Origin: an uncultured Pseudomonadota bacterium
Lineage (GTDB): Bacteria; Pseudomonadota; Gammaproteobacteria; Burkholderiales; Rhodocyclaceae
Assembly (NCBI GenBank): GCA_903939665.1
Contig: CAJAHZ010000218.1
Coordinates: 1 to 11,270 of the forward strand
DNA: 11,270 bases
Direction of reading: 5' to 3'
Positions 7,601-11,270 of the stretch are shown here, one piece after another. How positions within the stretch are numbered: the first letter of the stretch is position 1; each line of letters starts with the position of its first letter. The position numbers were made by a program, and so were the translations under genes. The notes under the pieces are model-generated. The model saw nothing but the letters and a program-made list of their open reading frames with translations. It was not told the origin of the DNA and did no database searches.

Positions 7601-8498
7601 TTTCGGGAAAGTAGCCGTCCTCTTCGGCGGCAAGTCCGCTGAGCGCGAAGTGTCGCTGAACAGCGGTTCGCGGGTGCTTGCTGCGCTGTTGCGTCAGGGG
7701 GTCGATGCCCATGCCTTTGATCCGGCAGAGCGCAAGCTCGACGAGCTGGCCGCGTACGACCGCGCTTTCATCGCGTTGCACGGGCGCTATGGCGAGGACG
7801 GAACGATTCAGGGCGTGCTTGAACTGATGGGTATTCCTTATACCGGCAGCGGCGTCATGGCGTCGGCCGTCGGCATGGACAAGTGGCGCACAAAATTGCT
7901 GTGGCGGGCTGCCGGACTGCCGATACCGGAATATGCGATGCTCAAAGCCGATAGCGACTTTGCCGACATCGAGGAAGAACTGGGCCTGCCGCTGTTCGTC
8001 AAGCCGGCCTGCGAGGGCTCGTCGATTGGCATCACCAAGGTCAAGCGTTCCGGCGACCTGCGCGCGGCCTACCTTGAAGCAGCCAAGCATGATTCGCTGG
8101 TGATTGCCGAGCGCGCCATTCTGGGCGGTGAATACACGGTCGCGATTCTGGGCGGCGAAGCACTGCCGATCATCAAGATCGAACCGGTCACCGAGTTTTA
8201 CGACTACGAAGCCAAATATCTGCGCGACGACACCGCCTATCGCTGCCCCTGCGGTTTGCCGGTCGAGCGCGAAGCTGAATTGCGCAGGCAGGCCGTTGAT
8301 GCCTTTCACGTACTCGGCGGACGCGGCTGGGGGCGGGTCGATTTTTTGATGGACGAAGAGGGCGGCGCCTATTTCCTCGAAGCGAACACCTCGCCGGGAA
8401 TGACCGATCACTCGTTGGTGCCGATGGCGGCGCGGGTGGCCGGTATTCCCTATGACGAACTGGTCGTGCGCGTGCTCGCACTGGCTGCTCTGGGATGA
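7593..8498 (+). CDS. ddl: D-alanine--D-alanine ligase Ddl
   Basis: Ddl is the cytoplasmic ATP-grasp enzyme that joins two D-alanines, making the dipeptide that MurF uses. From the ATG at 7593 the product has 301 residues, close to E. coli DdlB (306). The N-terminus reads VAVLFGGKSAEREVSLNSG, the usual Ddl opening with the substrate-contacting Glu. ALHGRYGEDGTIQGVLELMGIPYTGSG follows, then the ATP-binding lysine segment FVKPACEGSSIGITKV, GGEYTVAILGG, and the C-terminal metal and substrate loop FLEANTSPGMTDHSLVP. An in-frame ATG at 7521 would add 24 residues encoded by the hairpin repeat (SSPFSAISASLRTLRQK); I rejected it because it precedes the conserved start and lies in the repeat loop. Position between murC and ftsQ matches the DdlB type. 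Confidence 0.97.
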   Translation: MNNFGKVAVLFGGKSAEREVSLNSGSRVLAALLRQGVDAHAFDPAERKLDELAAYDRAFIALHGRYGEDGTIQGVLELMGIPYTGSGVMASAVGMDKWRTKLLWRAAGLPIPEYAMLKADSDFADIEEELGLPLFVKPACEGSSIGITKVKRSGDLRAAYLEAAKHDSLVIAERAILGGEYTVAILGGEALPIIKIEPVTEFYDYEAKYLRDDTAYRCPCGLPVEREAELRRQAVDAFHVLGGRGWGRVDFLMDEEGGAYFLEANTSPGMTDHSLVPMAARVAGIPYDELVVRVLALAALG

Positions 8499-8501
8499 TC
8501 G

Positions 8502-9275
8502 ATGTGGCACAAACCGCAGCTGATGACCGCCGTTTCCGACCTGCTTTTGGTAGCAGCGGCGGCCGCATTGCTGGTTGCGGGCGTGGTGTGGTCCACCCGG
8601 CTGCCGCTCTTTCCCTTGCGCGAGGTGGCGGTAACGCACGCGTTGCAGGAGGTGCGGCGCAGCGAGGTCGAGCGTTCGCTGTCGGGTCTGCTGCGCGGCA
8701 ATTTTTTCAGCGTCAATCTGGAGGCCCTGCGGCAATCGCTCGAAACTTTGCCCTGGGTGCGTCATGCCGAAGTGCGCCGTCGCTGGCCGGCGCGCGTCGA
8801 GATCAGCATCGAGGAGCATCAGCCGGCGGCGCGTTGGGGCGAAGGGTCGGCGCAATTGGTCAATACGCATGGCGAAGTGTTTGCAGCCCCCCTGTCGTAC
8901 GAGATGCATTTGCCGCTGCTGACGGGGCCGACCGGAACGTCTGCGGAGTTGTTGGGGCGTTACGCGGAGTTCGTGCAGCTGCTCAAGCCCATCGGGCGAC
9001 GGCCGGAGCAGGTCATTCTGTCGCCGCGTCTGGCGTGGTTGTTGAAGCTGGAGGATGGCATGCAGGTTGAACTCGGGCGCGAGCAGGCCAAGGCACCGAT
9101 CGGTGAGCGCTTGCAGCGTTTTGTCGAGCATTACACAAGCGTTTCGGATACGCGCCGCCAGCGGCCACTGGCAGTTGATATGCGTTATCCGAACGGATTT
9201 GCATTGCGCTTCACGCCTTTGGTCGTGAATCGTGATGCCCCCGGTAGCAGCCATGAAGTCAGAGGTAAAAAATGA
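8502..9275 (+). CDS. ftsQ: Cell division protein FtsQ
   Basis: FtsQ is a bitopic inner-membrane protein that joins the divisome with FtsB and FtsL and links cytoplasmic ring proteins to septal synthesis. The 257-residue product has a short cytoplasmic N-terminus of about 13 residues and one membrane span near 14-30. A POTRA-type domain at about 36-105 starts at FPLREVAVTHALQEV and ends with RRRWPARVEISIEEHQPAARWG. The FtsQ/DivIB domain follows, with LVNTHGEVFAAP and a closing VDMRYPNGFALRF strand. The ATG is 3 nt after the ddl stop with only a weak GGGA upstream, suggesting coupling to ddl. The stop overlaps ftsA as ATGA. Sequence is less conserved than in neighbouring genes, as is normal for FtsQ, but layout and position make the call firm. 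Confidence 0.95.
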   Translation: MWHKPQLMTAVSDLLLVAAAAALLVAGVVWSTRLPLFPLREVAVTHALQEVRRSEVERSLSGLLRGNFFSVNLEALRQSLETLPWVRHAEVRRRWPARVEISIEEHQPAARWGEGSAQLVNTHGEVFAAPLSYEMHLPLLTGPTGTSAELLGRYAEFVQLLKPIGRRPEQVILSPRLAWLLKLEDGMQVELGREQAKAPIGERLQRFVEHYTSVSDTRRQRPLAVDMRYPNGFALRFTPLVVNRDAPGSSHEVRGKK

Positions 9276-10501
9276 GCAGGGATAGCAAGGATCTGATCGT
9301 CGGACTCGACATCGGCACGAGCAAGATCGTCGCGCTGGTTGCTGAAGTGACGCCGGAAGGGCGGCTCAACGTCATCGGCATGGGCTCGCAGGAGTCCAAA
9401 GGGCTGAAGAAAGGCGTCGTCGTCAATATTGAAGAGACCGTGGCGACCATTTCGCGCGTCTTGCAGGAAGTCGAGTTGATGGCCGATTGCAAGGTCAAAG
9501 ATGTGTATACCGGAATCGCCGGCAGTCACATCAAGAGCTTCAATTCGAACGGCATGGTGGCGATCAAGGACAAGGAAGTGACGCCGATGGACGTCGATCG
9601 CGTGATCGAAACGGCCAAGGCGATGCCGATTCCTGCCGATCAGGAGATTCTGCATATCCTGACGCAGGAATTCATCATCGATGATCAGGATGGTATCCGC
9701 GAGCCGATCGGCATGAGCGGTTTTCGTCTTGAAGTGAAAGTGCACATCGTCACCGGCGCCGTTTCCGCCGCGCAGAATATCGTCAAGTGCGTTCGCCGCT
9801 GTGGTCTGGAAGTGAACGATCTGGTGCTGCAGCCGCTGGCCTCCTCCTACGCGGTTCTTTCCGAGGACGAGAAGGATCTGGGTATCTGCCTGATCGACAT
9901 TGGCGGCGGCACAACGGATCTGGCCGTGTGGACGCAGGGCGCCATTCGCCACACTTCGGTGATCCCGATTGCCGGTGACCAGATTACCAACGACATCGCC
10001 ATGGCGCTGCGCACGCCAACCCGCGAGGCCGAAGAGATCAAGCGCAAGTTTGGCTGCGCGCTGTCGCAACTGGCTGATCCGGAAGACGTGCTCGATGTCG
10101 CCGGCGTCGATGACCGCCCGTCGCGCAAGCTGTCGCGCCGGGCGCTGGCCGATGTGATTCAGCCGCGGGTCGAGGAGTTGTTCGAGCTGATTCAGGCGGA
10201 ATTGCGCCGCTCCGGTTTCGAAGAAGTGCTGTCTTCGGGAATCGTGCTGACCGGCGGGGCGTCGGTGATGCCGGGGATGATCGAGCTGGGCGAAGAGATT
10301 TTCCACATGCCGGTGCGCCTGGGGATACCCAAGTATCACGGGGCGCTCGCCGATGTGGTGCAGAACCCACGTTTTTCCACGGCTTGCGGCTTGCTGCTCG
10401 AAGCGCAGGCGCAACGCAAGCGTGGCATGAAAGTCCGTGAGACTAGAGATTTCAAGCAGGTGTTCGGTCGGATGAGGTCATGGTTCGAGAAGAATTTCTG
10501 A
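9272..10501 (+). CDS. ftsA: Cell division protein FtsA
   Basis: FtsA is an actin-like ATPase that anchors FtsZ to the inner membrane and recruits later division proteins. The 409-residue product opens with the phosphate-1 motif IVGLDIGTSKIVALVAEV (about 9-26). The FtsA-specific SHS2/1C region follows at about 85-165. The phosphate-2 motif LIDIGGGTTDLAVW has its Asp at 209, and the adenosine motif is IVLTGGASVMPGM. The last residues, RMRSWFEKNF, form the amphipathic helix expected to bind the membrane. The ATG overlaps the ftsQ stop (ATGA), with AGAGGT 5 nt upstream. The length is slightly less than E. coli FtsA (420). ftsZ follows after a short leader, the standard arrangement. Confidence 0.98.
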   Translation: MSRDSKDLIVGLDIGTSKIVALVAEVTPEGRLNVIGMGSQESKGLKKGVVVNIEETVATISRVLQEVELMADCKVKDVYTGIAGSHIKSFNSNGMVAIKDKEVTPMDVDRVIETAKAMPIPADQEILHILTQEFIIDDQDGIREPIGMSGFRLEVKVHIVTGAVSAAQNIVKCVRRCGLEVNDLVLQPLASSYAVLSEDEKDLGICLIDIGGGTTDLAVWTQGAIRHTSVIPIAGDQITNDIAMALRTPTREAEEIKRKFGCALSQLADPEDVLDVAGVDDRPSRKLSRRALADVIQPRVEELFELIQAELRRSGFEEVLSSGIVLTGGASVMPGMIELGEEIFHMPVRLGIPKYHGALADVVQNPRFSTACGLLLEAQAQRKRGMKVRETRDFKQVFGRMRSWFEKNF

Positions 10502-10503
10502 TC

Positions 10504-10540
10504 ATTTTTGGGTTTGGTTTTTTACTTTTATCGATTTTTT
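10504..10540 (+). promoter_or_regulatory. T-rich leader upstream of ftsZ
   Basis: This 37-nt stretch between ftsA and the ftsZ Shine-Dalgarno consists largely of T (runs of 5, 6, 4 and 6 T) in an otherwise GC-rich window. There is no GC-rich stem in front of it, only a 4-bp AGAA/TTCT match at the end of ftsA, so an intrinsic terminator is unlikely. A U-rich leader directly before a Shine-Dalgarno can bind ribosomal protein S1 and raise translation, which would suit the high FtsZ demand. I see no convincing -35/-10 pair. The composition is seen; the role is inference. Confidence 0.4.
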
Positions 10541-10543
10541 GCA

Positions 10544-10549
10544 GAGGAG
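10544..10549 (+). promoter_or_regulatory. Ribosome binding site of ftsZ
   Basis: GAGGAG stands 6 nt before the ATG at 10556, the strongest Shine-Dalgarno in the window, directly after the T-rich leader. It fixes the ftsZ start, since the next residues MFEIIDKEE match the family N-terminus. Confidence 0.75.
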
Positions 10550-10555
10550 ACGACA

Positions 10556-11270
10556 ATGTTCGAGATCATTGACAAGGAAGAGAGCAGCAACGATTGGGGC
10601 ACCGTGATCAAGGTCATCGGTGTCGGTGGCGCCGGTGGTAACGCCGTCGATCACATGATCCGGGAGGGTGTTAATGGCGTCGAATTTGTGGCGGCCAATA
10701 CCGACGCGCAGGCGCTCAAACGCAGCGCTGCTGTCCAGAAGCTGCGCCTCGGCAAAACCGGGCTGGGCGCCGGGGCCAAACCCGAAGCCGGCCGCAGCGC
10801 CGCCATCGAGGAGCGCGAGCAGATCGCCGAATCGCTGAAAGGCGCGCACATGGTGTTCATCACCGCCGGCATGGGTGGCGGCACAGGTACCGGTGCCGCG
10901 CCGATCGTCGCCGAAGTGGCGCGTGAGCTCGGTATCCTCACCGTTGCCGTGGTCACCAAGCCCTTCGGTTTTGAAGGCAAGCGCCTGAAAGTCGCTGAAG
11001 CCGGCATCGCCGAGCTGCAAAAGCACGTCGACTCCCTGATCGTCATCCTCAACGACAAGCTGATGGATGTGCTCGGTGAGGATGTTTCGATGGACGAAGC
11101 CTTCAAGGCGGCGGACAACGTGCTGCGCAACGCCGTTGGCGGTATCGCAGAAATCATCAACTTCCCCGGTCTGGTCAACGTCGACTTTGAAGACGTACGC
11201 ACCGTGATGGGCGAGATGGGCATGGCCATGATGGGTTCGGCCAACGCTTCCGGCGTCGATCGTGCGCGTA
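10556..11270 (+). CDS. ftsZ: Cell division GTPase FtsZ (3' partial)
   Basis: FtsZ is the tubulin-like GTPase that polymerises into the cytoplasmic ring at the division site. The window ends after 238 codons plus one base, so about the last 150 residues (rest of the C-terminal domain, linker and the tail that binds FtsA/ZipA) are missing. The N-terminus is MFEIIDKEESSNDWGTVIKV. The first nucleotide loop GVGGAGGNAV is at 22-31, and the tubulin signature GMGGGTGTG is at 105-113. The T7 loop NVDFEDVR, at 208-215, carries N208, D210 and D213, the residues that complete the GTPase site of the next subunit. LVNVDFEDVRTVMGEMGMAMMG is typical. No frame disruption is seen. The start is set by the strong GAGGAG 6 nt upstream. 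Confidence 0.98.
   Translation, partial: MFEIIDKEESSNDWGTVIKVIGVGGAGGNAVDHMIREGVNGVEFVAANTDAQALKRSAAVQKLRLGKTGLGAGAKPEAGRSAAIEEREQIAESLKGAHMVFITAGMGGGTGTGAAPIVAEVARELGILTVAVVTKPFGFEGKRLKVAEAGIAELQKHVDSLIVILNDKLMDVLGEDVSMDEAFKAADNVLRNAVGGIAEIINFPGLVNVDFEDVRTVMGEMGMAMMGSANASGVDRAR

Noticed and set aside
8495..9070. 191-codon frame overlapping ftsQ in another + frame
   Set aside because: Its Ala/Arg/Gly-rich product is a shadow; the frame starting at 8502 gives the membrane span and POTRA domain of FtsQ.
7578..9254. 558-codon open frame on the minus strand opposite ddl and ftsQ
   Set aside because: It lies antisense to two clearly identified genes, its product resembles no family I know, and its composition (rich in R, Q, H) is typical of shadow frames in GC-rich DNA.
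10508..10534. Possible promoter in the ftsA-ftsZ gap (TTGGGT and TATCGA)
   Set aside because: Spacing of 15 nt and poor matches to sigma-70 hexamers make this no better than chance in T-rich sequence.
10488..10540. Possible intrinsic terminator at the end of ftsA
   Set aside because: Only a 4-bp AGAA/TTCT stem is visible before the T tracts, too weak for a terminator, and ftsZ follows at once.
10502..11026. Minus-strand open frame opposite ftsZ
   Set aside because: The + strand encodes unmistakable FtsZ with its GTPase signatures; the antisense frame has no recognisable domain.

Overview
This window is a stretch of a bacterial division and cell wall (dcw) cluster with every gene on the + strand: murF (5' end cut off), mraY, murD, ftsW, murG, murC, ddl, ftsQ, ftsA and ftsZ (3' end cut off). 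DNA is GC-rich with G/C-favoured third codon positions, which also explains the many long spurious reading frames on the other strand. Gene order and protein features (FtsQ, FtsA with a C-terminal amphipathic tail, ftsZ straight after ftsA) point to a Gram-negative proteobacterium. The protein sequences feel most like Betaproteobacteria, perhaps Rhodocyclales relatives such as Dechloromonas/Azonexus. That placement is inference from memory, not from a search.

Layout: bases 1-7461 carry six genes packed with almost no spacing. The junctions are TAATG (murF/mraY), a 1-nt gap (mraY/murD), TGATG (murD/ftsW), ATGA (ftsW/murG) and ATGA (murG/murC). A 131-nt gap (7462-7592) then holds a striking perfect-repeat hairpin. 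It is followed by ddl, a 3-nt gap, ftsQ, an ATGA overlap, ftsA, a 54-nt T-rich leader and ftsZ. No stretch over 300 bases lacks a gene.

How the genes work together: MurC, MurD and MurF are Mur ligases that build UDP-MurNAc-pentapeptide in the cytoplasm, and Ddl supplies the D-Ala-D-Ala that MurF adds. MraY moves phospho-MurNAc-pentapeptide onto undecaprenyl phosphate (lipid I) and MurG adds GlcNAc (lipid II). FtsW polymerises lipid II at the septum. FtsZ forms the division ring, FtsA ties it to the membrane, and FtsQ links the ring to the periplasmic machinery. murE, ftsI and ftsL would be expected upstream, outside the window.

The window is mostly ordinary. I found no undescribed defence, mobile or metabolic system. 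The one structure the genes do not explain is the murC-ddl spacer: two direct 17-bp repeats facing two inverted copies, forming a 35-bp imperfect stem. A 45-codon open frame runs right through it, starting just after the murC stop and ending over the ddl start codon.
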